Shown here piece by piece: positions 34,268-46,021 of a DNA stretch of 64,000 bases (position 1 is the first letter of the stretch; every line of letters begins with the position of its first letter). The notes beneath the pieces were generated by a model. It did not search any database. It was not told the DNA's origin and saw only the letters and a program-made list of their open reading frames with translations. A program made the position numbers and the translations under genes. Where the stretch lies: contig CM034244.1 in the NCBI GenBank assembly GCA_019916065.1, forward strand, positions 35,711,433 to 35,775,432, in the 5' to 3' direction. The DNA comes from Vitellaria paradoxa (taxonomy: Eukaryota > Streptophyta > Magnoliopsida > Ericales > Sapotaceae).

Positions 34268-35355
34268 TTTTTTGTTGGTCCAATCACTGTTTTAATTTCT
34301 GTGGTTATTTGTTGTGTTATAAAATTAAAAAAAAATTTGTTACGGAATTGCATTTTCAGACTCTGTGGTTTTCAATTTTCGGTTTGATGTGGTTTTCCAA
34401 AATTAATTGATTGGTTTTGTGTCGGTTCACCGCATTGTCTTTTTTCTTTTGTCAGTGCCCGAACAATTTCTTTCTGTTACTGTGTCCTGGACTGCATGAT
34501 TTTTCCATTCTATACTGAAATCGATCACTTTCTGTGGTGCTTAAATCTTTCCCTTAAATGCTCGATTTTTGTGTACCGCCCAGTGACCGGACATCTCAAA
34601 ATTAATTGACGTTTGGAAAACTTCTCATTTTTATTTTGAAGTGTTCTGTTACAGAACATCAAAGCACAATTTTTCCTCCTGATTAAAAGTTATTTGCTTT
34701 TTCGGTTTTGATGTTCTAATTTGAATTGTTTAACCATTAAATCAAATTTAGATTTATCCACTGTGTGTATGCTTTATGCTTTTGCATTAAAATTCGTAAG
34801 TACATTAGTTTGAAGATTGAACTTTGATATCACTAGTTTGTGTTTCTTTACAAATAATATATACAAATATATATTTGTGTTTTTTAAATTACTTAGCATT
34901 GTAGCTTTATCATCTGATTGTCTTTTAAGTCATTTCAAGCAAAGTCAAATTGACTTTGTAGAAATTGGTGTGGGAATTGATAATCAATTGGATTGCTAGA
35001 CTGCAACTCAATTAATTCGGTAGATTTTTTTTCTTTTTTTTTCTCTCTCTCTCGAGTTGCTTCTGTTTCAAATCCAGTGATTTTATGTAAACAGTTATCT
35101 TGTATTCTATTCATAACTGTATATAGTCCATATCTATTTGAATAAATAATTTTACCACAGATTCATTTCTTTATTGCACCAATTTTTTTTTCAATAGAAT
35201 TTTATATTTTTTGCATCACTGAAAATTTTGAAATTTAAAATAAAATTTAAATTTTCCTGTGTTATTCTACAATTTACTGTGCATAATTTCTTCAATTCAT
35301 TGTGTCTATTGTGTTGCATGGTAAAATTGAAGGTTTTGTAATCTGCCTTAATTGG

Positions 35356-35358
<3 letters not shown>

Positions 35359-35418
<60 letters not shown>
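35359..35418. repeat. (AT)n microsatellite inside the copia leader
   Basis: About 29 AT dinucleotides within the untranslated leader of the retrotransposon. The minus-strand frame through it is an artefact of the repeat. Confidence 0.95.
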
Positions 35419-35422
<4 letters not shown>

Positions 35423-35550
35423 GCAAAATAAGTTATTAGCACATTTTATCTTGGAATATTTTTGGAAGGAAAAATTGGCTTTGTATTTTTTTTAATTATT
35501 TAATTGGTTATTCTTAATTTTAAATTTGTCTATTTTCTAGATTTGAAATT

Positions 35551-38500
35551 ATGGCAAGTAAGACAGTAAATTCTGTTACTGTTCCGGTTGCAACACCGAT
35601 CACTGCTTCTAATGTGCCAATGGGCCATGGTGAGAAGCCAGAAAAATTCAATGGTGCAGATTTTAAAAGATGACAACAAAAAATATTATTTTATCTCACC
35701 ACACTAAATTTGGCAAAATTTCTTAAGGAAGATGTGCCACATTTGGATGAGAATGAGACTGACAGTCATGTTGTGGTAGCAATTGAGGCATGGAAACATG
35801 CTGATTTTTTGTGTCGTAATTATAGGCACAATGGATTGGATAACATGTTATATAACGCGTATAGTCCAATAAAAATGTCTAAGGAACTATGGGAATCTTT
35901 AGACAAAAAGTACAAGACAGAAGATGCTAGCTCGAAGAAATTCGTAGTGGGCAAATTTCTTGAGTACAAAATGATTGATTCAAAGAGTGTAATTAATCAA
36001 GTTCAAGATCTCCAAGTAATCATACATGAGATACATACTGAGGGGATGATAATCAGTGAATCATTCCAAGTTGAAACAATAATTGAGAAACTACCACCAT
36101 CTTGGAAAGAATTCAAAAATTACCTTAAGCATAAACGTAAAGAGATGAAACTTGAAGATCTTATTGTGAGATTGAGGATAGAGGAAGATAACCGCAATTC
36201 TGATAAGAAAAATGGATATCGGCACATGGTGTCCAAGGCTAATGTGATAGAGCAAGTGAAACATACCAATAGCAAGAAAAGGAAGTACACTGGAGAAAGC
36301 TCAAAAACTGGCAGCTTTAAAAGGTTTCAAGGAAAATGCTATGTTTGTGAGAAACCTGGCCATCGAGCAAAAGACTATCGCATACAGAAAGTTTAAGAGC
36401 CTTCCAACAAAAGGAAGAAAGCAAATCAAGCTAATATAACTGAAGTGGAGAGTCATATGGATGATATGCATCTTTCAGTAGTAGTCTCTGAAGTGAACCT
36501 AATTGGAAGTAATCCAAAGGAATGGTGGGTGGACACTGGAGCCACTCGTCACATTTGCACCAACAGGTGGATGTTCTCATCTTACCAAGCTGTGGAAGGG
36601 GACCAATTATATATTGGTAATTCAGCAACCTCCAAGGTTGAAGGACAAGGAAAGATTGTGCTGAAAATGACTTCAGGAAAAGAGCTTACTCTTAATGATG
36701 TACTTCATGTGCCTGATATTCGCAAGAATTTGGTTTCAGGGTCAGTATTGAGCAAGAAAGGGTTTAGACTAGTATTTGAGTCTAATAAATTTGTACTGAC
36801 TAAAAATGATATGTATGTTGGAAAGGGGTACATGTGTGATGGCCTCTTCAAACTAAATGTAATGACTATTGTACCAAAGATTAATAATAATTTATCTTCT
36901 GCTTACTTGCTTGAGCCTGTTGATGTTTGGCACGGTAGATTAGGACATGTGAATTTTGGCACTTTAAGAAGATTAATGAATTTAAATATTTTGCCAAAAT
37001 TTAATATTAACATGGAACATAAGTGTGAAACTTGTGTTGAAGCCAAATTGGCTAAAACTTTTTTTCACTCAATTGAAAGAAGCACTGAACCTCTAGAATT
37101 AATTCACACAGATATTTGTGATTTAAAGTATGTTCAAACTAGAGGTGGTAAAAAGTATTTTATTACTTTTATCGATGATTGTACAAGATACTGTTATGTA
37201 TATTTGCTAAAAAGCAAAGATGAAGCATTAGACATGTTTGTACAATATAAAAATGAAGTTGAGAACCAACTTAGCAAGAAAATTAAAATGCTAAGAAGTG
37301 ATAGAGGTGGTGAATATGACTCACCATTTGCACAAATTTGTGCTGAACATGGCATTATTCATCAAACAACTGCACCTTACGCACCTCAGCAAAATGGTAT
37401 TGTTGAACGTAAGAATAGAACTTTAAAAGAAATGATGAATGCTATGTTAATAAGTTCTGGTTTACCTCAAAATTTGTGGGGGGAAGCTTTGCTTTCCGCA
37501 AATTATGTTCTCAACAAAGTACCCCATAAAAAATTGAACAAAACTCCTTATGAATTATGGAAAGGTCGAGAACCTACCTATAAATTCTTAAGAGTGTGGG
37601 GGTGTTTAGCTAAGGTCGCAATTCCAACCCCTAAAAGGACTAAAATTGGACCTAAAACTATTGATTGTATATTCATTGGATATGCTCATAACAGTAGTGC
37701 ATATCGATTTCTTGTACATAAGTCTAATAATTATGAGATATATGAGAATACCATTATTGAGTCTAGGAATGCATCATTCTTTGAAAATATATTTCCTCAT
37801 AAACCTACACAGGAAGTAAGTTCCCTCAAAAGAACTTATGAATGTGTAGCTAGAAATGAGCAAGACGGAAGGTTTTTAGAAAAAGGAAATGAAGATAAAC
37901 CTAGACGAAGTAAACGAGCAAGGACTAGCAAAACCTTTGGTCCTGATTTTCTAACATTTTTGTTAGAAAAAGAACCTCAAAGTTTTAAGGAAGCAATGTC
38001 TACTCCTGAAGCTCCTTTATGGAAAGAAGCCATTGATAGTGAAATTGAATCCATCATCAGTAACCATACTTGGGAACTGGTGGACCTTCCACCAGGGAGT
38101 AAACCCTTAGGTTATAAATGGATCTTCAAGAGAAAGATGAAAGCTGATGGATCCATTGATAAATACAAGGCAAGACTTGTAGTCAAAGGCTAAAACAAAA
38201 GGAGGGAGTAGATTATTTTGATACATATTCACTTGTTACAAGAATAACATCCATTCGCATGTTAATTGCTTTCGCAGCATTGCATAACCTTGAAATACAT
38301 CAAATGGATGTGAAAACGGCATTCTTGAATAGGGAATTAAATGAGAAAATATATATGGAACAACCCGAAGGATTTGTGGTTCCAGGCCAAGAAAATAAGG
38401 TATGTAAACTTGTTAAGTCACTTTATGGACTTAAACAAGCACCTAAACAATGGCATGAAAAATTTGACAATGTTATGATGTTAAATGGTTTTCACATTAA

Positions 38501-39512
38501 TGAATGTGATAGATGTGTTTATGTGAAAAACATATCAAATGAATATGTCATTGTATGTCTCTATGTGGATGATATGATTATCATAGGTAGCAGTAATGAC
38601 ATCATTAAAGCTACTAAGAAAATGTTGGCTAGTACGTTCGACATGAAAGACTTAGGTGTTGCGGATGTCATACTTGGTGTTAAAATCATCAAAACATCTG
38701 ATGGATATGCTTTATCTCAATCACATTATATCAAGCAAATACTTGATAAATTTATTAGAGATGATAGCAATATTGCACGAACACCTGTTGATATGAATCT
38801 TCATCTCACAAAGAATACTGGAAATTGTATATCACAATTGGAATATTCTCGAATAATAGGCAGTTTGATGTATCTCATGAACTGCACTCATCCTGATATT
38901 GCCTACTCAGTAAGTAAATTGAGTAGATATACTAGTAATCCAGGAGTAGACCACTGGAAAGCAATAGTTAGAGTACTTAGATATCTAATATATACTTCTA
39001 AGTATGGGTTGCACTATACTAGATATCCAGCTGTAGTAGAAGGATACAGTGATGCTAATTGGATTTCTGATAGTAAAGACACCAAGTCTACTAGTGGCTA
39101 TGTCTTTACACTTGGAGGTGCAGCTATTTCGTGGAAATCCTCTAAACAAACGTGTATAGCCAGATCTACTATGGAATCTGAGTTTATAGCATTAGATAAG
39201 GCATGAGAAGAAGCTGAGTGGCTTCGTAACTTTTTAGAGGATATGCCCATGTGGCCAAAACTTGTGTCCACTATTTGCATACATTGTGATAGTCAATCAA
39301 CAATAGGAAGGGCACAGAATAATATGTATAACGGTAAGTCACGACATATACGTCGTAGACACAATACCGTGAGACAATTGATCTCTAATGGAATAATGTC
39401 CATTGATTATATAAGATCAAAGGATAATATTGCTGATCCTTTAACTAAGGGCTTAACTAGAGATCAAGTGTATAATTCATCGAGAGGAATGGGTTTAAAG
39501 CCTATAAATTGA
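35551..39512 (+). pseudogene. Copia gag-pol polyprotein, interrupted
   Basis: Gag begins at the ATG at 35551. TGA at 35671 stops it after 40 codons, where a Trp codon is expected. The frame resumes to a TAA at 36394 just after the zinc knuckle CYVCEKPGHRAKDY, whose fourth ligand is Tyr instead of Cys. Pol continues in the same frame with the aspartic protease motif [12 protein letters not shown] (about 36526), the integrase HHCC region ([11 protein letters not shown] ... CETCVEAK), the catalytic core ([27 protein letters not shown]), and the start of reverse transcriptase. One base is missing near 38193, so the frame shifts. The rest holds the catalytic CLYVDD (about 38557), RNase H motifs ([16 protein letters not shown]), a stop at 39204 and the natural end at 39510-39512. 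The copy cannot make its own full polyprotein. Confidence 0.93.
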
Positions 39513-40098
39513 GAATCACCACAATGGCAACCCAACTTAGTTGACTGGAGATCCCAAGATCTAGGTTCAAAGGGATAACCGAATTGTGGGGGTACTCGTT
39601 GAGATCACTAAGGAATTAATTCCTCTACCCTTTCCAATGATGAAATGAATAGTGATGACCTGAACTGTGTATTAGGATAAGTTTTGCTTTTAATGATCCT
39701 TATATCTTGTAAATCCAAGTGGGGTATGACAGGATACTCTTAATAAGAGATCACCTATATTGAGTGTGAAGGGGCCGCTTCTATGAGAATGGATAAGGCT
39801 ACATTCTCTAGAGCACTCAATGAAATTACCAGGCATGTCCAGAACTAAAATGGACAGAATTAAAAGAACCAAACTTTTGTTGGAAATGTGCTGTGTGAAT
39901 ATTATTGTCTTGGTTTATACAAAAGTTGAACAGTTCAAGACATCAAGTTCACTGGTTAGCAAATAGACCCGATAATATCTCACTAGGGAAGGTTCAAAGC
40001 CAAAAGCTACCTATCCTGATGCGGTAACTTTCCATTTGTACTCTCTGTCGAGTCAACATCTGCATCTGCATTTCAGCCATTTCATTCGTGTGGGGGAT
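39513..40098 (+). other. Copia 3' untranslated region with polypurine tract
   Basis: 586 bases between the pol stop and the right LTR. The last bases, TGTGGGGGATT immediately before TGTTGG, are the polypurine primer for plus-strand synthesis, in the usual position. Confidence 0.85.
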
Positions 40099-40882
40099 TG
40101 TTGGAATTCATGGTTTTAACTATGAATTTTTATTGACTTTAAGCCAATATTTATGAGGGTTCCATATATTATTAATTATGGATCAAATGTGGAATTAATA
40201 TAATGATGTAAGAATATTAATTCCATGAATTCATATGTTCAAAACCATGAATTATGTGAATAAAAATAGGCTTCAAAGTGAGGACCAAAGTGGGCCTGAA
40301 TAAATTTTGGGCTCAATTAATCTTATTTTGGATTTTGGGCTTAGAAAATTCTGTGGCCCATTAGCCCAATCTAATTATTAGCCCAGTCCAAATATTGTTT
40401 CTCCAAAACTACGTCGTTTTGAAGCATCTCTTCCTAACAGACATGTCTGTTCTATGAACAGATGCCCCTCTTCATGAATGGTGGTGTCTATTCTTCCAAT
40501 AGATATGGCTAATGGCTAATTATTTAAACATTCATCTTTGCATAAAACCGGGTTAGATTTTTTGCATTAAAAACATTGCATAAAAAAAAATTCTTTTGAA
40601 TAAGGAAATTCATTCTGCATACAAAGAATACAAGCAAAGTTTGGTTCGCAAGAACACACAAATTGTCGCTTCCTTTTGTGTGTATGTGTGATCATTCTAT
40701 CCTGGGAGACTGACGTCTGTTAAAACCAGAAGCCTTGTGGGGGGCGAATTCAGTCTTAAGGAGATAGTGTCCAACACTAGGTTTGATCAGTGAATTCGAT
40801 TTTCTGCACAAAATTGTAAGTTCAATTTAATGATATTTAATTTTCTCAAAACAGTGACTGAATTTAACTAATATTACCAACA
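40099..40882 (+). repeat. 3' long terminal repeat
   Basis: 784 bp, equal in length to the left LTR and starting directly after the polypurine tract. Carries the same LTR-internal 14-mer and GTAAGT. Confidence 0.97.
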
Positions 40883-40903
40883 TATATATATATACATACA
40901 TGT

Positions 40904-42805
40904 AGGCACAAGATACAAAGGACAAAAGGTGACCACCAAAAAGAAAAATCTAAATTACATATCTCTAACTATGGACGTAAAAATATTACAGAAAAAAAGA
41001 AAGGTTAAAAAATTGAAAGGATATATGGGCACGTAGACGGATAGAATTGCGGTAGGTGAGTCAATGGTCGCGTGGAAAATTATTAACGTCCACTGTGTTT
41101 CAGTTAGTTTTAATGAAGAAAGGAAAAAATTATATAAAGCATCTGCAGGAGGGGATGCGCACAATTGATCATTTTTTCTCCGCCCAATAAATATTTTGAA
41201 AGATTTAAGTTTGAGGTTGAGTTTGGTTACAAATTTGATTCTAGTTTTTTTTTTTTTTCTTTTTCTTTTGATAGTTTTTTCTCGTCTTGGATTTTTTCAT
41301 TAAAATTTAATTTTCTTTTTAAAAATTATAACTTTTCAGTATATGAATCGCATTCGTTAAAAAAAAATATCAAAAAATTTATGTTTGCTTGGATAAAAGT
41401 TATCCATTTGAGTAAAAATAAAAATACAAAAAAATTAATATTTTTATTTTTTAATTTTTACCCAAATAGTGATGAATTTATCAGGAATTGATGTTTGTAA
41501 ACCAAAGAATTGACTTGATCAAGAATTAATGTGTTTAAACGTTGAGTAAAATTGGAATATGACCCCTGTGTCATAAATAGATTAAAATATAATGAAAAAT
41601 TAAATAAATATTTAGATAATGAAAAATTAAATAAATACTAAGATAATGAAAAATTATACACTTTGCTCAAATATAAGAAATTCTAGTAATGAATAATTTA
41701 TGTATATCATAAATAAAGTAATACTTTCAAATGATAGTTAAACTTACAGGTGCTAATTTAATTGGGATGTATAAGTTGAAGTGATTCACTTAATTATTTA
41801 ATATGCCATTATACAATTGTTAATTTGTAATTATTAATTTTTATTTCACAACGTAATTCAAATTTATTTATTTTTATTAATAAAATTTATTCATATAATA
41901 ATTCTAAATTTATTTACAAAGTTTCGTTTGGAGTTCTCAAAATCGTTAAAAAACATTTAAAATTTTTAAAATTATTTACTTTTTATCTTACTACACGAAT
42001 TACGAACTCAAAACTTTTATTAAATTTTATCACTTTTTGTTACTTTAAATACCCCTAATTATCATTTGAGAATTTACAATTGTCAATTGTAGCGAAAATG
42101 ACTAAGTGTTCCCATGAACCAGTGCTTGTATTTGTTCTTCTTAACCCAAGTACACGTGTGCTAGTTGAAGAAAAATCAATAAATTTGCAAAAGGTGTTCA
42201 ATCTACCCTTAAGGTACTGGCCTGCTTCAAATTCGCAACCAACCCAACCCCCTCCTCCTCCTCCTCCTTTATTTTCACTCAAACTTAAAAAGACTTCACT
42301 CCTTTACGGTGACATTTAAAGTTTTGAAAAAAATTCCAAAAAAAAAAAAAAAAAAATTGTAAGAATGAGATATGACAAAATTTAACCGAAAGAATTTAAA
42401 ATTTTTTTGAATTTTTAAAAAAATTTAGCGCTCCACATTTACTCTGAAAAAAAATATTAACTCCAGTTTATATATATTGTAATTATATTGCGATGAGGTA
42501 GCACTACATTTATTTCCTTTTGTTTACACCCATCTTACATCCTACTGGTCATAATGGGTCATGATCAGTATAATTTATTCAAAATTATCACAGTCGCACA
42601 TAAAAATCATCACAACCGCACGTAAAAAGTGACATCTAACGGTTATGATGATTTTAAATAGAATATACCCGTCATAATCAGTAGAGTGTAAAAAAAAATA
42701 TAAATAAAAAGATGTAAGTGTAACATTACTAATTGCGATATGCGACCTTTGAATTTGGTCGTACAATGGTAAATGACCGTTTCTGTACTAGGAGTAATAG
42801 TGCTT
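40904..42805. other. Intergenic start of unit B
   Basis: 40904-40988 repeats 32279-32364. 41082-41790 matches the unit A left anchor 1336-2020. 41930-42055 is a family A MITE remnant. 42055-42320 is less AT-rich and has a (CCT)n run, with a 79-codon plus-strand frame and a 75-codon minus-strand frame that I do not regard as genes. Confidence 0.5.
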
Positions 42806-42873
42806 TTATAACACCGACCCCCAACGCCACCGCCGCCTGGTCCACCTCCTCTTCCTCCGTAACCAAATTCCTA
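42806..42873 (-). other. Glycine-rich coding fragment
   Basis: On the minus strand about 20 codons read FGYGGRGGGPGGGGVGGRC, typical of a glycine-rich protein, with a GC content unlike the surroundings. It lies about 80 bases downstream of the dirigent stop codon. The frame continues into low-complexity sequence and no start codon or exon border is evident. It is not present downstream of the other dirigent copy. A captured fragment or remnant exon is likely. Confidence 0.35.
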
Positions 42874-42950
42874 GCTGATCAAAGCATATAAAAAAAAAGG
42901 AAATCTGTAAACAAAGTTATTAATCTGCGAAAAGAACCACAAATCAAGCA

Positions 42951-43571
42951 TCAATAGTGCAGTACATAGACATTGTACTCAACAACGGCATCTCGGGTGG
43001 TGACATTGAACTCATGAGTCCTTAGTTGAGCATAACCCCGAGCAAATCGGAACAGCCCGCTGCCTCCGATCACCGCCATCTCCCTCACCTTGGAGAAAAC
43101 CGTGTTCCGCCCCAGCACCGTGAACGTGCTTCCGTTGTACTTGCCTTCAATAAAAGCGAAATTCATGACCATTAACAAACCCACCTCTTCCTGCGACGCT
43201 AATGCGTAGAAACCTTGAGCCCTTCCTACCGTTTTCGAGCTCAGTTTTGGCCCTAAGGTTAAAGGGTTGTCGATCATGCTAATTATACCAAAACCAGTGG
43301 TCGACGATGTATTGGTCGACGGCGGTGGTTGGACTATTTGGACGGAGGTAGGGCTCCGGCCGCTGACGATGTCGTGCCAGTAGAAGCGAAAATGGCTCAA
43401 TTTTTCTCTGGCGAGTCCTATTGACTTGCGATCTATTCTCTTCACGAAGCCATAATCTTCTCCGGTGGTCGGAGTAATATTGGTGAAGGAAATAGTAAGG
43501 ATGGATAGAGTAATGAAATGAGAAACTGGGTTTCGGAGAAGACTAGCCATGGGAGTTCTGTGTGCCTCCAA
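42951..43571 (-). CDS. Dirigent protein, 206 aa (or 199 aa from the second Met)
   Basis: Intact single-exon dirigent gene. A secretory signal is predicted in the first 40 residues (hydrophobic [14 protein letters not shown]). Then come [20 protein letters not shown] with the conserved active-site Asp, a variable loop, [48 protein letters not shown] and [15 protein letters not shown], and a carboxyl end [10 protein letters not shown]. The second Met (start at 43550) aligns with the start of the other copy and is the likelier initiator. The product would act in the apoplast in stereoselective phenoxy-radical coupling (lignans or related compounds); the specific reaction cannot be read from sequence. 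It differs from the 31202-31788 copy more than the two PPR copies differ from each other, which suggests an older split. Confidence 0.92.
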   Translation of the reverse strand: MEAHRTPMASLLRNPVSHFITLSILTISFTNITPTTGEDYGFVKRIDRKSIGLAREKLSHFRFYWHDIVSGRSPTSVQIVQPPPSTNTSSTTGFGIISMIDNPLTLGPKLSSKTVGRAQGFYALASQEEVGLLMVMNFAFIEGKYNGSTFTVLGRNTVFSKVREMAVIGGSGLFRFARGYAQLRTHEFNVTTRDAVVEYNVYVLHY

Positions 43572-43596
43572 TGGTGGAAAAAAATAGGGCTAGCTT

Positions 43597-43597
<1 letters not shown>

Positions 43598-43621
<24 letters not shown>
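43598..43621. repeat. (AT)n run upstream of the dirigent gene
   Basis: An AT repeat only 27-50 bases 5' of the annotated start. On the minus strand it reads TATATATAAAGC and could serve as the TATA region. Confidence 0.6.
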
Positions 43622-43627
<6 letters not shown>

Positions 43628-43719
43628 GTGAATTAATAGGTACGTTGTAAGATACTAGAGAGTTATGGAGTTGGTGATATAGTGACCGTAATGACCTGAT
43701 GAACTGTCTATTACCAGAA

Positions 43720-43885
43720 ATAAATCAGATGTATCGTTGGCCAACAAATCACGAGGATATTTATGGAGAGATAAGGTGATATACAATGGAGTGATAAGGA
43801 TAAATATCCAGCTGTATCATTGGTCGTGAGGATATTATAGAGAGAGAAGGTGATTACACAATGGAGTGAGTGATACGGCTGATAA
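43720..43885. repeat. Imperfect tandem duplication of about 80 bp
   Basis: Two adjacent segments share GAGGATAT, GTGATA, ACAATGGAGTGA and a GTATC.TTGG core in the same order. They lie in the promoter-side flank of the dirigent gene and are not seen near the other dirigent copy. Confidence 0.7.
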
Positions 43886-44126
43886 GGGATTCACACAAAA
43901 TCTGCCTTAGAAAATAAAAAATAAATTTTTACATCAAATATAAAATAACAAAAAAATCATTTTAAATATTTTTAATTTAAAATAAGAAAAATTTTAAAGT
44001 ACAAAAAATAAAAATGTCAAAGTAAATGTAATTTTTTTTTCTTATTTTGAAAATTTTAAAACATAAAACACATAAAACATAAAAGTGGAGAAAAAAATAC
44101 AATAAAAATGAAAAGATGTGATATAA

Positions 44127-44480
44127 AGGTCTCGTTTGGAGTAAAAAAAATTTCCAAAAAACGTTATAAATCTCTAACAACTCTTCTACCTCTAATTTTC
44201 CCGCCATCACTAATTTCAAAAAATTTCAATATTTCGCTAAAAAAACAAAAAAAAAATCTAAAAATAGGTTAACCGAATGTGTTAATTTTTTATACAATCA
44301 CATTCTTCGTGTCGAAAGCTTTCAAATGAGTACCATTATCGCTATTTTTTTGAATCTGTGGGAACAGATTTGGAAAACCGTTTCCACGGTTTACAATTTA
44401 AAAAAAAAATGACGCCAAAATTAACCACAAACTACATTTTATCTCAATTTATCTTATTTTTTCTTACTCTAAACGAGCTC
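44127..44480 (+). mobile_element. MITE, family E, about 354 bp
   Basis: Ends AGGTCTCGTTTGGAGTAA and TTACTCTAAACGAGCTC in inverted orientation, with TAA on the right and probably on the left. The interior closely resembles 56393-56765 and the reverse of 29972-30337. Confidence 0.7.
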
Positions 44481-45545
44481 TAAAAATGATAAGTAAAAAA
44501 TTTTGATTAGAAAGAAGTACAAAAATTAATTAAAATTAATAATTTTTGGTAAAATTTCTCCAGGCCAAACCCTCTCTGCGGCAAATGCAATGAGTTTCAA
44601 GTCGTAAGCTTGAGTTAGCCTGGCAGGCATGAATTTTTTCAAACTAAAATTAGTTTATATATTGTGTGATGGGTTGAGCTTGAACAAAATGTTAAACTCA
44701 AGTGATTAGAGGATGTATATCCCTATAAAAACTTGACTCGAGCTCGGATTTAATTTATTAATCAGCTCTACTTCCAAGTGCGTTCAAAACTTGAATTTGT
44801 TGAGGAAATAACAGAGGAAAGGAAATGAAATATATACTCAGTTTATATGATTAATTAAAAAATAAATTATTTTTTAACAAATATTTACTCATTTTCTTTT
44901 CACTTTTCTAAGCGTGTAAAAAAGAATTAAAAAAATATTTCGACTTTGTTTGTTTTACGGTAGAATCTTTCCAGGCAAATATCTTTATTCATGTTTTAAA
45001 AAATATTTTTTAAAAATATGAATAAAATATATTTTATATTAAAATAGTTAAAATAAACGGCCAGTTGAATTTTTTTTTGTAACTAACTACTAAAAAGTTA
45101 ATTTCTAATAGATAACTTTTAAATTTTTATTAATTTGATATTTTTACCGTTCAATTTTTTGTTAAAAAAATTTAAATATGAAAGTGTAAAATTAATCATT
45201 TTAAAGCTAGTTAGAAAGCTGTTGGCTGAGCTGCCAACTTGTTCTTCCAAATGATCATATAGGGTGTGTTCAGAGTAATAAAAAGTGAGATAACTTATGA
45301 GTTCGTAATTCGTACAGTAAGATAAAAGATGAATAACTTTTAAAATTTTTAAAAACTTTTTAAAAATATTTTTTATTTTCTAACATACCAAACGATGCCT
45401 TAATTTGCTTTCCGTATTTTCCTTCGTCTTGTCTTTTAAAAACTACTCCTAAACGCACTCTTGGTGTTTTATTTTATTTTATTTTTTTTGAAGGTTTTAT
45501 CGTCCTTCAAGGCAAAGAAAGTTGGCCCGGGAGGAGTTTTGGCTG
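44481..45545. other. Upstream region of the truncated ODC copy
   Basis: From 44587 it aligns with 5945 onward in unit A. 45255-45400 is a family A MITE in reverse orientation that unit A lacks at this point. Confidence 0.5.
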
Positions 45546-45709
45546 GGAGCGGGGTAGATTTGATGCACCCGGTATATCACGAATCGTTGAATTAAATCTA
45601 ATATGGTGCATTGGTGCATCACAGATCGTTAAATTAAATCCAAATCACTATGTTGATTTTGATCTAACAGTCTGTGATGCATCAAGTACACCAGACCTAC
45701 TATTAACCC
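45546..45709. mobile_element. 164-bp insertion with 10-bp target duplication, just before the ODC start
   Basis: GTTTTGGCTG is repeated exactly at 45536-45545 and 45710-45719. Unit A has a single GTTTTGACTG (6795-6804). The insert has three related phrases around GATGCA/GTGCATCA and AATTAAATC in mixed orientation but no clean terminal inverted repeat. The 10-bp duplication would fit a Mutator-like family. Confidence 0.75.
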
Positions 45710-45752
45710 GTTTTGGCTGTTAGCCTGTAGACTACTTGGCTTGGGAGTCATG

Positions 45753-46021
45753 ATGGCGGCCTCCGACTCGTACCCGAAGATCATTTTGGCCGCCCCTAGT
45801 GCGAGGGAAAAAGGACTGACTTTTATACCAAAAGACGGATTATTATTTGATTTCATAAATTCCATCATCTTCAACACTCAAGACTTGGATAAGGAACCCT
45901 TCTACGTGCTGGACTTGGGTGCGTTTTCAGTCTTTAATGCAGAAATGGACTTGCATCCTCCAGCCTTTCGCCCTTTCTACGCCGTCAAGTGCAACCCGGA
46001 ACCCGTTTTCCTCGGCGCCAT
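45753..46021 (+). pseudogene. Truncated ODC-like gene (copy B)
   Basis: The frame from the start codon matches the first 90 residues of the intact enzyme, including the Schiff-base Lys in PFYAVKCNP. It then ends abruptly where a family A MITE begins. The remaining three quarters of the enzyme (phosphate loop, EPGR, GPT region) are absent from the window. Comparison with unit A implies one deletion corresponding to about 7098-8189 there. Within the kept part an inserted base near 45923 and a lost base near 45957 put 12 residues out of frame (FSVFNAEMDLHP where copy A has [13 protein letters not shown]). No active enzyme is possible. Confidence 0.92.

Larger units (their letters stand above)
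34185..35540 (+). other. Possible leader intron of the copia element
   Basis: The donor ATT|GTAAGT (34185) and the acceptor TTTTCTAG| (35539-35540) bracket a long leader. The acceptor lies 10 bases before the Gag start at 35551, after a pyrimidine-rich region. Splicing would remove the 3' part of the LTR, the candidate primer site and many upstream ATGs, giving a short leader for translation. This is predicted from signals only. Confidence 0.4.
33468..40882 (+). mobile_element. Complete Ty1-copia LTR retrotransposon, 7415 bp, defective
   Basis: Two 784-bp LTRs, each TG...CA, flank a gag-pol region ordered protease, integrase, reverse transcriptase, RNase H, which is the copia order. TATAT precedes and follows the element (33463-33467 and 40883-40887), consistent with a 5-bp target duplication but weak because the site is an AT repeat. 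A polypurine tract lies directly before the right LTR. LTRs differ at 17 of 784 positions by hand count (about 2.2%), 16 of them transitions, so insertion is fairly young and later than the unit duplication. The reading frame has three stops, one frameshift and one lost zinc-knuckle Cys. The sublineage was not assigned. Confidence 0.96.

Noticed and set aside
34252..34300. Standard initiator-methionine tRNA primer site
   Set aside because: The expected TGGTATCAGAGC is not present near the LTR end; the self-complementary 14-mer occupies the place.
35191..35442. Minus-strand ORF of 83 codons
   Set aside because: Produced by an (AT)n microsatellite inside the copia leader; the peptide is alternating Tyr-Ile.
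42080..42319. 79-codon ORF with a poly-Pro run
   Set aside because: The Pro run is a (CCT)n repeat, there is no counterpart in unit A and no recognisable domain.
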